This document shows, piece by piece, positions 45,792 through 52,834 of a DNA stretch of 64,000 nucleotides. Origin of the DNA: Actinocatenispora comari (GTDB lineage: Bacteria; Actinomycetota; Actinomycetes; Mycobacteriales; Micromonosporaceae); NCBI RefSeq assembly GCF_017312725.1, contig NZ_BOPO01000049.1, forward strand, positions 1 through 64,000, read 5' to 3'. Numbering within the stretch: position 1 is the stretch's first letter; every line of letters starts with the position of its first letter. Made by a program: the position numbers and the translations under genes. The notes under the pieces are model-generated. The model searched no databases, had not been told where the DNA came from, and worked only from the letters and a program-made list of their open reading frames with translations.

Positions 45792-47000
45792 GTGTTCGCA
45801 GGAAAGAGCCGGCGTAGAGGCTTCGGCCTGCGCGCCGCGGTCGTGCTCGCCGCGACCGGCGCCCTCGTCTTCGGTGGCGCCGCCGCCGCTTCCGCCAAGG
45901 GCGATGACGGAGCCAAGCCGAACAGCTCGGTCAAGCCCAACTCCGACCTCCCGGCCGGTGTCGCGAAGATCGGCGTCAAGGGCGAGGTTCTCGTCAACAC
46001 CAGCGCCGGCCGCCAGCCCACTCCGGTCGCCGAGTTCTCGTTGACGTTCACCAACGGCGACGTGCGGGATGCCTACTGCATCGACTACCACCACCCCGCA
46101 GGCAAGGGCGGCACCGAGTACACCGCCGGCAAGTGGGACACGTCGAACGTCAAGAACCTCCCGAAGATCCAGTGGATCCTCTCCAACTCCTTCCCGAACG
46201 TGAAGGACCCGGCGGAGGTGTTGAAGGCCGCCAAGGTCGACACCACCGGGATGAAGGCCAGGGAGATGGAGCTGGATGCCTTCGCGGGTACCCAGACCGC
46301 GATCTGGCACTACAGCGACGGTGTCGAACTGACCGGTCGCTACAGCGGCAGGAACGGCCTGTCCGAGGCGGACTACGCCGCGGTGAAGGCCGTGCACGAC
46401 TACCTGGTCGACAACGCCCAGAAGGGCAGCGAGCCGCCGGCGCCGCAGGTGTCGATCTCGCCGAAGCAGGCCAGCGGCCACACCGGTGAGAAGGTCGGTC
46501 CGTTCACCGTCACCGCGACCGGTGTCAAGGACGTCTCGGTGACCACCGGCAACGGCCAGGTCGTCGACGCGGACGGCAAGCCGGTCACCTCGCTCGGCAA
46601 CGGTGACAAGTTCTGGGTGAAGACCGACTCCGCTGGTTCGGTGACGGTGACCGCGTCCGGCAACGGCGCGCTGCCCACCGGTTCGGTGTTCATGGTCAAG
46701 GGCCACGAGAACGAGTTCCAGAAGCTGATCCTGGCCGACACCGCCACCCAGAAGGTCGGTGCGACGGTGACCGTGACGGTGACCGCGCAGCCGTCGGCCA
46801 GCCCGACCACGGCGGCGCCGTCCGCCTCGCCGTCGGAGACCAGCGCCGCGCCGGCCTCGCCGAGCGCGTCCGGTACCGCCGGTGGCGGCCTGCCGGTGAC
46901 CGGTACCTCGCTGCCGATCATCATCGGCGTCGCGCTGGTGCTGCTGGTCGGTGGTGGCGCGGCCGTGTTCATGGCCCGTCGTCGTCGCCTGACGCACTGA
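45792..47000 (+). CDS. Thioester (TQXA) domain surface protein with LPXTG-type signal
   Basis: The 402-residue protein has an N-terminal signal peptide (RAAVVLAATGALVFGGAAAASA). A thioester domain follows, where Cys96 (AYCIDYHH) and Gln168 (GTQTAIWHYSDG) are placed to form an internal thioester bond. Next are an immunoglobulin-like part, a Ser/Pro/Thr/Ala stalk, and the sorting signal LPVTG (367-371) with a hydrophobic helix and ARRRR tail. Such proteins can attach covalently to surfaces or host amines and are anchored by sortase. GTG at 45792 follows AGAGGAAGG. No sortase gene is in the window. Confidence 0.85.
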   Translation: MFAGKSRRRGFGLRAAVVLAATGALVFGGAAAASAKGDDGAKPNSSVKPNSDLPAGVAKIGVKGEVLVNTSAGRQPTPVAEFSLTFTNGDVRDAYCIDYHHPAGKGGTEYTAGKWDTSNVKNLPKIQWILSNSFPNVKDPAEVLKAAKVDTTGMKAREMELDAFAGTQTAIWHYSDGVELTGRYSGRNGLSEADYAAVKAVHDYLVDNAQKGSEPPAPQVSISPKQASGHTGEKVGPFTVTATGVKDVSVTTGNGQVVDADGKPVTSLGNGDKFWVKTDSAGSVTVTASGNGALPTGSVFMVKGHENEFQKLILADTATQKVGATVTVTVTAQPSASPTTAAPSASPSETSAAPASPSASGTAGGGLPVTGTSLPIIIGVALVLLVGGGAAVFMARRRRLTH

Positions 47001-47015
47001 ACTGACTGAACGACG

Positions 47016-47049
47016 AACGGCGCCCCGGGCACTCGCCCGGGGCGCCGTT
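47016..47049 (+). terminator. Intrinsic terminator after surface protein gene
   Basis: A perfect 15-bp stem (AACGGCGCCCCGGGC with its complement) has an ACTC loop and ends in TTT. It also faces the convergent PIG-L gene. Confidence 0.8.
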
Positions 47050-47092
47050 TCGTTGCCTGCTTCTTCCGTGAACGGTGGCGCAGCGTCCGTGT

Positions 47093-47854
47093 CTAACGGG
47101 CGATGCGGAAGGCCTCGGCGATGCGGCCGGGGGCCATGCCGGCGCGTTCGGCCTGAGCGCCGAACCGTTCCCGCAGGCCGCCGACGATCGCGTCCGGGTC
47201 GGGCAGCTGGCTGGCGTGCGAGCGCAGCGCCGCGATCTTGCGGTCGAAGGTGTCGGTGATGTCGACGAAGTGGTCCGGCTCGGGCACGCCGGAGTACCAG
47301 ACCTCCGGCACGGTCCAGGCGGCCAGCCCCTCCTCGGCGAGCAGGTCCGGATGCGCGAACGGGTTCCGCGCGTCCGGGTACACCGCGTAGGTGGTGGCCT
47401 CGCCGACCGCCTGGTGGTCCGGGTGGTTCGGGCCGCCGAGCATCGACCAGCTGCGCACCGGGGAGTTGGTGAGGACCCGGTCGGGCCGGAACCGGCGGAT
47501 CTGCCGGGTGATGTCGCGCCGCAGCTGGTGCGTCACGTACACCGCGCCGTCCTGGTAGCCGTCCAGGAAGTGCACCTCGTGCACGCCGACGGCGGCGGCC
47601 GCCGCCTTCTGCTCGGCCTCCCGGATCTTCGGCATCTCGGCCCGCGGGGTGTCGTCGAAGCCGCCCGCGTCGCCGCGCGTGACCAGCACGTACGCCACTT
47701 CGATGCCGGCGTCGGTCCATGCCGCGACGGTGCCGGCGGCGCCGAAGTCGATGTCGTCGGGGTGCGCGAAGACCGCGAGCACCCGCCTGACCCCGTCGTC
47801 GCCGGTCGGCCTGCCGTCTGGTTCGTTCACCGCACGATCGTCCAGTTCGCTCAC
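47093..47854 (-). CDS. PIG-L family deacetylase
   Basis: The 253-residue enzyme has the metal-binding AHPDD motif (30-34) and the second metal motif PNHPDHQAVG, with VLTNSP and the DITDTFDRKIAALRSHASQ region typical of LmbE-like N-acetylglucosaminyl deacetylases. Substrate could be a GlcNAc conjugate such as a mycothiol-type intermediate or a glycan; this is not settled by sequence. GTG at 47854 is supported by TACGAT six bases before it. The first 24 bases are nearly repeated at once (GTGAGCGAAC and GTGAACGAAC), a duplicated start region. Confidence 0.85.
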   Translation of the reverse strand: MSELDDRAVNEPDGRPTGDDGVRRVLAVFAHPDDIDFGAAGTVAAWTDAGIEVAYVLVTRGDAGGFDDTPRAEMPKIREAEQKAAAAAVGVHEVHFLDGYQDGAVYVTHQLRRDITRQIRRFRPDRVLTNSPVRSWSMLGGPNHPDHQAVGEATTYAVYPDARNPFAHPDLLAEEGLAAWTVPEVWYSGVPEPDHFVDITDTFDRKIAALRSHASQLPDPDAIVGGLRERFGAQAERAGMAPGRIAEAFRIAR

Positions 47855-47860
47855 GGCATG

Positions 47861-47866
47861 ATCGTA
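47861..47866 (-). promoter_or_regulatory. -10 element of leaderless PIG-L gene
   Basis: TACGAT on the minus strand, six bases before the GTG at 47854. Confidence 0.5.
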
Positions 47867-47900
47867 GGAGGTGCGACCGACACGAGGCGCGCCGCCGAGG

Positions 47901-48299
47901 TCAGGAGGTCTCGACGCCGCGATCTCGGGAGCTCTCGGTACCGCCGAGCGGGCCGCGGCCGGCGCGCAGGATCAGCAGCGCCACCTGGGTGCCGTCCGGG
48001 CCCATGCCCTCCCGGTACCGTTCCATGATCACGCGCTCCCGGGACAGCACCAGCCGGGTACCGCCGGACGCGATGCGGGTGGCGCCGACCTCCTGCGAGG
48101 CGGCGGCGCGTTCCTGCCACAGGGCGATGATCTGCCCGTCTATCTCGTCGATGCGTCGTCGCAGCATCGAGATCCGGTCGCTCGCGGCGGGCTGGTCGGT
48201 ACCGGTCTCGGGGCTGTCGGTCGGCCTTCCTCCTTCGTCGGAAGCCCGATGAGGCACGACGGCGCGATGCTCGTGGTTCGCTCGCTGAGGCTCGCTCAT
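47901..48299 (-). CDS. AroQ-type chorismate mutase
   Basis: The protein of 132 residues contains an AroQ helical domain (about 42-120: ISMLRRRIDEIDGQIIALWQERAAASQEVGATR...LSRERVIMERYRE) that rearranges chorismate to prephenate for Phe/Tyr synthesis. The first about 26 residues (MSEPQRANHEHRAVVPHRAS...) are encoded by mini-ORF repeat copy C and are not part of the fold. No ATG/GTG close after the repeat's GGAGGAA site gives the full domain, so the in-frame fusion is the likely product. A leader with terminator hairpin at 48348-48378 lies upstream. Confidence 0.85.
   Translation of the reverse strand: MSEPQRANHEHRAVVPHRASDEGGRPTDSPETGTDQPAASDRISMLRRRIDEIDGQIIALWQERAAASQEVGATRIASGGTRLVLSRERVIMERYREGMGPDGTQVALLILRAGRGPLGGTESSRDRGVETS
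48229..48299 (-). repeat. Mini-ORF repeat copy C, fused to chorismate mutase
   Basis: On the minus strand the unit starts ATGAGCGAGCCTCAGCGAGC and ends TTCCGACGAAGGAGGAA, nearly identical to the end of copy B. In contrast to the other copies its frame has no stop and continues into the chorismate mutase. Confidence 0.85.
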
Positions 48300-48347
48300 G
48301 GGGTGCGCTCCTGGTCCTCGGCCCGGACACCCCGCCCCGGCAGACGA

Positions 48348-48378
48348 AACGCCCCGGGCTCGGGGAGCCCGGGGCGTT
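48348..48378 (-). terminator. Intrinsic terminator in chorismate mutase leader
   Basis: A perfect 14-bp stem (AACGCCCCGGGCTC with its complement, loop CCC on the minus strand) ends in TTTCGT. It lies 49 bases upstream of the chorismate mutase start and downstream of a 10-codon ORF, so it could be an attenuator. Confidence 0.65.
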
Positions 48379-48409
48379 CGTGTCGGTCTGCGGTGTGCTC
48401 AGGCGCGAC

Positions 48410-48442
48410 CTACGGCTGCCGGGTCTCCGGTGCCATAGCCAT
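48410..48442 (-). CDS. Possible 10-residue leader peptide
   Basis: A short minus-strand ORF, MAMAPETRQP, lies between a TATAGT-like -10 box (near 48472) and the 48348-48378 hairpin. It has no ribosome site and no run of aromatic codons, so a role in aromatic-amino-acid attenuation is weakly supported. It could equally be a small non-coding RNA. Confidence 0.25.
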   Translation of the reverse strand: MAMAPETRQP

Positions 48443-48479
48443 AAAATCGCGCGTCGAACAGCACGCTGCGACTATACAC

Positions 48480-48512
48480 GGCGCCGAGAGCGGGGCTGCC
48501 GCCCTCGGCGCC
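48480..48512 (-). terminator. Terminator hairpin after M4 metalloprotease 1
   Basis: GGCGCCGAG/CTCGGCGCC plus an inner GCGG/CCGC with one mismatch form a strong stem just beyond the protease stop at 48536. Confidence 0.6.
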
Positions 48513-48535
48513 GGATCGGGAAGCTCGCTACCGGG

Positions 48536-50506
48536 TCAGAACTTGACCGACCAGGAGTCGAGCGTGCCGGTGTCGCCGGAGTACACGTCGGTCACCTTCA
48601 GCTTCCAGGTGCCGTCGCGCGTCTCGTCGGAGGCGTTCACCGTGTAGGTCGCGTCCACGTCGGCCGCGCTGTCGTACGGGTTGGCGTTTTTCAGCCGGGC
48701 CGTGTCGCCCTTCGGCGAGATCAGGTCGATCTGCAGGTCACCACGGTACGAGTGGCTGATGTGCACGGTGATCGTGGTGTTGGCGGTGGCGCTGCCGGCG
48801 CAGTCGGCCACGGCGATCGAACTGGTCACCGAACCGCCGTCCGGGATGTCCTGCGGCGCGGCGCTGGTCACCGTGTCGCAGTCGTCCCCGCCGCCGGGCG
48901 GCGGCGTCGTCGGGTCGGTCGGGTCCGGCGTGCCGTCGCACGGCGCGTCGTTGCCGGTCACGCTGACCGCGGACCACGCGGACTGGGTCGCCTGGTACTC
49001 GGCGCTGCACTGGCCGTACAGGTCGGTCGCGGCCTTCAGGGTGTCCTGGCGGGCCTGCGCGTAGGTCTCGGTGGAGACCATGTAGGCGTCCAGGGCGTGG
49101 TACCAGATGTTCGCGGCCTTGTCCCGCCCGATGCCGGTGACGGTCGAGTTGTTGCAGGTCGGGCTGTTGCCGTACTGGGTGTCTCCGCTGCCCTCGGCGA
49201 GCAGGAAGAACAGGTGGTTGCCGACACCCGACGAGTAGTGCGGGTCGGACTGCGGTACGGCCGAGGACCAGCAGTCGTAGGACGCACCGTCCAGCGACGG
49301 GTGGTACATGTACCGCAGCGGGGTCCCGTCACCGTTGATGTCGATCTTCTCGCCGATGTCGTAGTCGCCCGGGTCCTCGCTGTTGTTGGCGTAGAACTCG
49401 ACCATGGTGCCGAAGATGTCGCTGTTGGCCTCGTTGATGCCGCCGACGTCGCCGGAGTAGCCCAGGTCGGCCAGCGCCTCGGACACGCCGTGGGACATCT
49501 CGTGGCCGGCGACGTCGATCTCGACGAGCGGGGCGTTGTTGCCCTCGCCGTCGCCGTACGTCATCTGCTGGCCGTCCCAGAAGGCGTTGACGTAGTTGTC
49601 GCCGTAGTGCACCCGGGACGGCACACCCTTGCCGTCGCCGAAGATGCCGTTGCGGCCCTGCTTCTCCTTGTAGTAGTCGAACGTCATCGCGGCGCCGTAC
49701 GCCACGTCGACGCCGGCGGTGGCGCGGTCGGAGTTGCTGCCGTTGCCCCACTTGTTGTCCGAGTCGGTCAGCGTGGTGCAGGTGCCGCTCTCGGTGTTGT
49801 TCAGGTCGCAGGTGTAGCCGTTGCCGTGCGACGGGTCGACCATCTCGTAGCCGCTGCCGGACTGGGTGGTGTCCAGGTCGACGGTGCCGACGAACAGGCC
49901 CTGCCCGGTACCGGCGACGTTCTCGACCTCGTCCCAGGAGCGGATGGTCCTGCCGGTGTCGGCGTCGACCAGCACGTGCGCCTTGCTCGGGGTCTGCCCG
50001 TCGGCCTGGTAGCCGGTCACCACGGTCTCGTACGCGAGAACCGGCGTACCGGCGGTCGCGTCCACCACGAGCTTCGGGTCGCCGACCGCGGTGACCTTGC
50101 CCTGGTGGTCGGCCCGGGAGGTCTTCGCGGCCGCGGCCGCACCGACCTTCGCGCTGGTGTCGACGTCGATGGTGTGGTGCTGCGCCACGGTCACCCCGGC
50201 GTACGAGCCGCCCGGCGCGTTGTGCACGACGAAGTCACCGCCGTAGACGGGCATCCCGTGGTACGTGCGGGTGTAGCGGACGTGGGTCGCGCCGCTCGGG
50301 TCGGTGACGACCCGGCGGACCTTGAAGTTGTCGGAGCTGGACGCGTGGATCGCGCTGCGGTGTGCGGTCAGCGCGCTGTTGGCCGTACTGATGGCCTGCG
50401 CCCGGCTGGGGATCACCGGTCCTGCTTGTGCAGACGCGGCCAACCCGGCGCCGATGCCTCCGGCGACGAGTACCGCGGCGCCCGCGGCGGCGAGGGTCTT
50501 TCTCAC
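48536..50506 (-). CDS. Secreted M4 metalloprotease with P domain
   Basis: The 656-residue thermolysin-type protease has a signal peptide (VRKTLAAAGAAVLVAGG...AQA), an FTP/PepSY propeptide (to about 200), and the M4 catalytic domain. The zinc site is HEMSH (335-339) with third ligand Glu359 in GINEANSD. A Pro/Gly linker and a C-terminal proprotein-convertase P-like domain (about 560-656: DIPDGGSVTSSI, DLQIDLISPKGDTARL, DEYSGDTGTLDSWSV-type end) follow. GTG at 50506 with GGGAGGCT upstream is chosen over an ATG at 50620. It is secreted, self-activating and degrades proteins outside the cell. Confidence 0.9.
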   Translation of the reverse strand: MRKTLAAAGAAVLVAGGIGAGLAASAQAGPVIPSRAQAISTANSALTAHRSAIHASSSDNFKVRRVVTDPSGATHVRYTRTYHGMPVYGGDFVVHNAPGGSYAGVTVAQHHTIDVDTSAKVGAAAAAKTSRADHQGKVTAVGDPKLVVDATAGTPVLAYETVVTGYQADGQTPSKAHVLVDADTGRTIRSWDEVENVAGTGQGLFVGTVDLDTTQSGSGYEMVDPSHGNGYTCDLNNTESGTCTTLTDSDNKWGNGSNSDRATAGVDVAYGAAMTFDYYKEKQGRNGIFGDGKGVPSRVHYGDNYVNAFWDGQQMTYGDGEGNNAPLVEIDVAGHEMSHGVSEALADLGYSGDVGGINEANSDIFGTMVEFYANNSEDPGDYDIGEKIDINGDGTPLRYMYHPSLDGASYDCWSSAVPQSDPHYSSGVGNHLFFLLAEGSGDTQYGNSPTCNNSTVTGIGRDKAANIWYHALDAYMVSTETYAQARQDTLKAATDLYGQCSAEYQATQSAWSAVSVTGNDAPCDGTPDPTDPTTPPPGGGDDCDTVTSAAPQDIPDGGSVTSSIAVADCAGSATANTTITVHISHSYRGDLQIDLISPKGDTARLKNANPYDSAADVDATYTVNASDETRDGTWKLKVTDVYSGDTGTLDSWSVKF

Positions 50507-50533
50507 CCTGAGCCTCCCAGACTTTGAGGGGTG

Positions 50534-50549
50534 CGTGACTGTTGTCACG
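50534..50549. promoter_or_regulatory. Inverted repeat in leader of M4 protease 1
   Basis: CGTGAC (50534-50539) and GTCACG (50544-50549) pair across TGTT. It lies 28-43 bases before the start, next to an AT-rich promoter region (50560-50640). It may be an operator. Confidence 0.4.
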
Positions 50550-50690
50550 GAAGGCGGTATAACAGGGCATTTGGACCGGCGTAAAGGCACTCTTAATTGG
50601 CTTTTAAGATTGATGCTCATAATTAGGTAGAATTACCCACAACCATGACCGAACCGATCGGCCGTACGACCCACAGTCACCCCGGGCACG

Positions 50691-50722
50691 GCGATGGCCC
50701 CGGCACTCGCCGGGGCCATCGC
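50691..50722. terminator. Terminator hairpin between the M4 protease genes
   Basis: A perfect 14-bp stem (GCGATGGCCCCGGC with its complement, loop ACTC) follows the stop of the second protease at 50766. Confidence 0.65.
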
Positions 50723-50765
50723 ATTCAGCGGGGTCGATCTCCGGATCCGAACCCGGAGGCGCCGG

Positions 50766-52556
50766 TCAGCAGTCGCCGACCTTCTGCCAGACCGCCCAGG
50801 AACCGGCCTCGCCCGGCGCCGCGCCGGTCGACCACCAGACCGCCTTCCACAGGCTGCCGTCGTACGAGACCTCGTCGTCCGGCTCGTACCCCGTGCTGGC
50901 ATCCCACGCCGACACGCCACCGCAGCCCTGGTTCGGCGGCGGGGTGGGCGACGAGGTGTCCGTCGGTGAGGTGGTCGGCTGCCCGCCGCACGGCTGGTCG
51001 TTGCCGGTCACGCTGACCGCCGACCACGCCGCCTGGGTCGCCTGGTACTCGGCGCTGCACTGCCCGTACAGGTCGGTCGCGGCCTTCAGGGTGTCCTGCC
51101 GCGCCTGCTTGTACGTCTCGGTGGAGATCATGTACGCGTCCAGCGCGTGGTACCAGATCGCCGCCGCCTTGTCCTTGCCGATGCCGGTGACCGTCGAGCC
51201 GTTGCAGGTCGGGCTGGTGCCGTACTGCGAGCTACCGCTGCCCTCGGCGAGCAGGTAGAACAGGTGGTTGCCGACGCCCGACGAGTAGTGCGGGTCGGAC
51301 TGCGGCACCGCCGAGGACCAGCAGTCGAACGACGAGCCGTCCAGCGACGGCTGGTACATGTAGCGCAGCGGCCGGCCGCCGAAGTTCGCCGAGATCATCT
51401 CGCCGATGGTGAAGTCGCCCGGGTCGCCAGGGCTGTTGGCGTAGAACTCGACCATGGTGCCGAAGATGTCGCTGTTGGCCTCGTTGATGCCGCCGACGTC
51501 ACCGGAGTAGCCCAGGTCGGCGAGCGCCTGCGAGACGCCGTGCGACATCTCGTGGCCGGCCACGTCCAGCGCGATCAGCGGGTACTGGTTGCCCTGGCCG
51601 TCGCCGTAGGTCATCGACGAGCCGTCCCAGAACGCGTTCACGTACCCGTTGCCGTAGTGCACCTTCGACGGGACCCCGCGGCCGTCGCCGAAGATGCCGT
51701 TCCGGCCGTAGGTCTCCCGGTAGAAGTCGAACGTCTTGGCCGCGCCGAAGTGCGCGTCCACCGCGGCGCTGGCCCGGTCGGACTGGCTGCCGTTGCCCCA
51801 GTCGTTGTCCGGGTCGGTGAAGATCGAGCAGCTGCCGCTCTCCGACCCGTACATGTCGCAGGTGTAGCCGTTGCCGTGCGACGGGTCCTGCAGCTGGTAG
51901 CCGCCGCCGGACTGGGTGGTGTCGATGTTGACGGTGCCGACGTACAGGCCGTGGCCGGTGCCGGTGACCGTCTCCACCTCCTCCCAGGACCGGATCGTCT
52001 TGCCGGTGTTCGCGTCCACCAGCACGTGTTCCCTGCTCGGCGTCTGCTTGTCCGCCTGGAAGCCGCGCACCACCACGTCGTACGCCAGCTCCGGCCGGCT
52101 CCGGGTGGCGTCCACGACCAGGTCCGGGTCGGAGACCGCGGTGACCTTCCCGTCGTGGTCGGCGCGCGCGGTCCTCGCCGCCGCGGCGGCCCTGATCTTC
52201 GCGGTGGTGGACACGTCGATGGTGGCGTGCTGTGCCACGTCGACGCCGGCGTAGCCGCCACCGGGCGCGTTGTGCACGACGAGGTCGCCGCCGTAGACGG
52301 GCAGCCCGTGGTACGTGCGGGTGTAGCGGACGTGGGTGGCGCCGGTGGGATCGGTGACGACCCGGCGGACCTTGAAGGCGTCGGCCGTCGAGGCGTGTAC
52401 CGCGGCGTGGTGCGCGGCGAGCGAATCGTCGGCGCGGGCGATGGCCGCCGATCTCGTCGGTACCGCGGGTTTGGCCGAGGCGGTGGCCGCGATGCCGGCG
52501 GTGATCCCGCCGGCGACGAGGACCGCTGCGCCGACCGCGGCGAGCGTTCTCTTCAC
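50766..52556 (-). CDS. Secreted M4 metalloprotease with chitin-binding domain
   Basis: This 596-residue paralogue of the preceding protease has the same signal peptide pattern, FTP/PepSY propeptide and catalytic domain. HEMSH is at the same positions (335-339), as is GINEANSD. It ends in a CBM5/12-type module (about 550-596: AWDASTGYEPDDEVSYDGSLW, WSTGAAPGEAG, WAVWQKVGDC) in place of the P domain. A chitin- or glycan-binding anchor is likely. GTG at 52556 follows GGGAGGAAC. The core sequences are very similar, so a tandem duplication with C-terminal replacement is inferred. Confidence 0.9.
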   Translation of the reverse strand: MKRTLAAVGAAVLVAGGITAGIAATASAKPAVPTRSAAIARADDSLAAHHAAVHASTADAFKVRRVVTDPTGATHVRYTRTYHGLPVYGGDLVVHNAPGGGYAGVDVAQHATIDVSTTAKIRAAAAARTARADHDGKVTAVSDPDLVVDATRSRPELAYDVVVRGFQADKQTPSREHVLVDANTGKTIRSWEEVETVTGTGHGLYVGTVNIDTTQSGGGYQLQDPSHGNGYTCDMYGSESGSCSIFTDPDNDWGNGSQSDRASAAVDAHFGAAKTFDFYRETYGRNGIFGDGRGVPSKVHYGNGYVNAFWDGSSMTYGDGQGNQYPLIALDVAGHEMSHGVSQALADLGYSGDVGGINEANSDIFGTMVEFYANSPGDPGDFTIGEMISANFGGRPLRYMYQPSLDGSSFDCWSSAVPQSDPHYSSGVGNHLFYLLAEGSGSSQYGTSPTCNGSTVTGIGKDKAAAIWYHALDAYMISTETYKQARQDTLKAATDLYGQCSAEYQATQAAWSAVSVTGNDQPCGGQPTTSPTDTSSPTPPPNQGCGGVSAWDASTGYEPDDEVSYDGSLWKAVWWSTGAAPGEAGSWAVWQKVGDC

Positions 52557-52667
52557 GTGTTCCTCCCTGCGTGGGGGTAGCAAGGCCCGGTCCGCGAGGG
52601 TGCGCGGACAGGCCGGGGAGAGGTGCGTGCGCGGCGCCGCGCTGACGCGACGTTAGTAAAGATTCCT

Positions 52668-52693
52668 GCCAGTACGGTAGGTATCCGACTGGC
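52668..52693. promoter_or_regulatory. Inverted repeat between M4 protease 2 and pcrA
   Basis: GCCAGT (52668-52673) and ACTGGC (52688-52693) flank the region where the promoter of the minus-strand protease is expected (TACCGT on the minus strand). Possible operator. Confidence 0.4.
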
Positions 52694-52834
52694 GGGTAAA
52701 TGTCACGATGCGGGAACGCGCCGGTCGGCCCCGGCCACGGTGGGCCCGACGTCGGCGCCGGGCGACCGTCCACGCCCGGTGTCGGGTGGTCGCGCCGCGA
52801 GTGGTGTCGGTGCCCCGGCATAGACTCGGTCGCG

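Noticed and set aside
48380-48480. tRNA gene before chorismate mutase
   Set aside because: A TTCGA-like string exists but no cloverleaf with acceptor and anticodon stems can be drawn.
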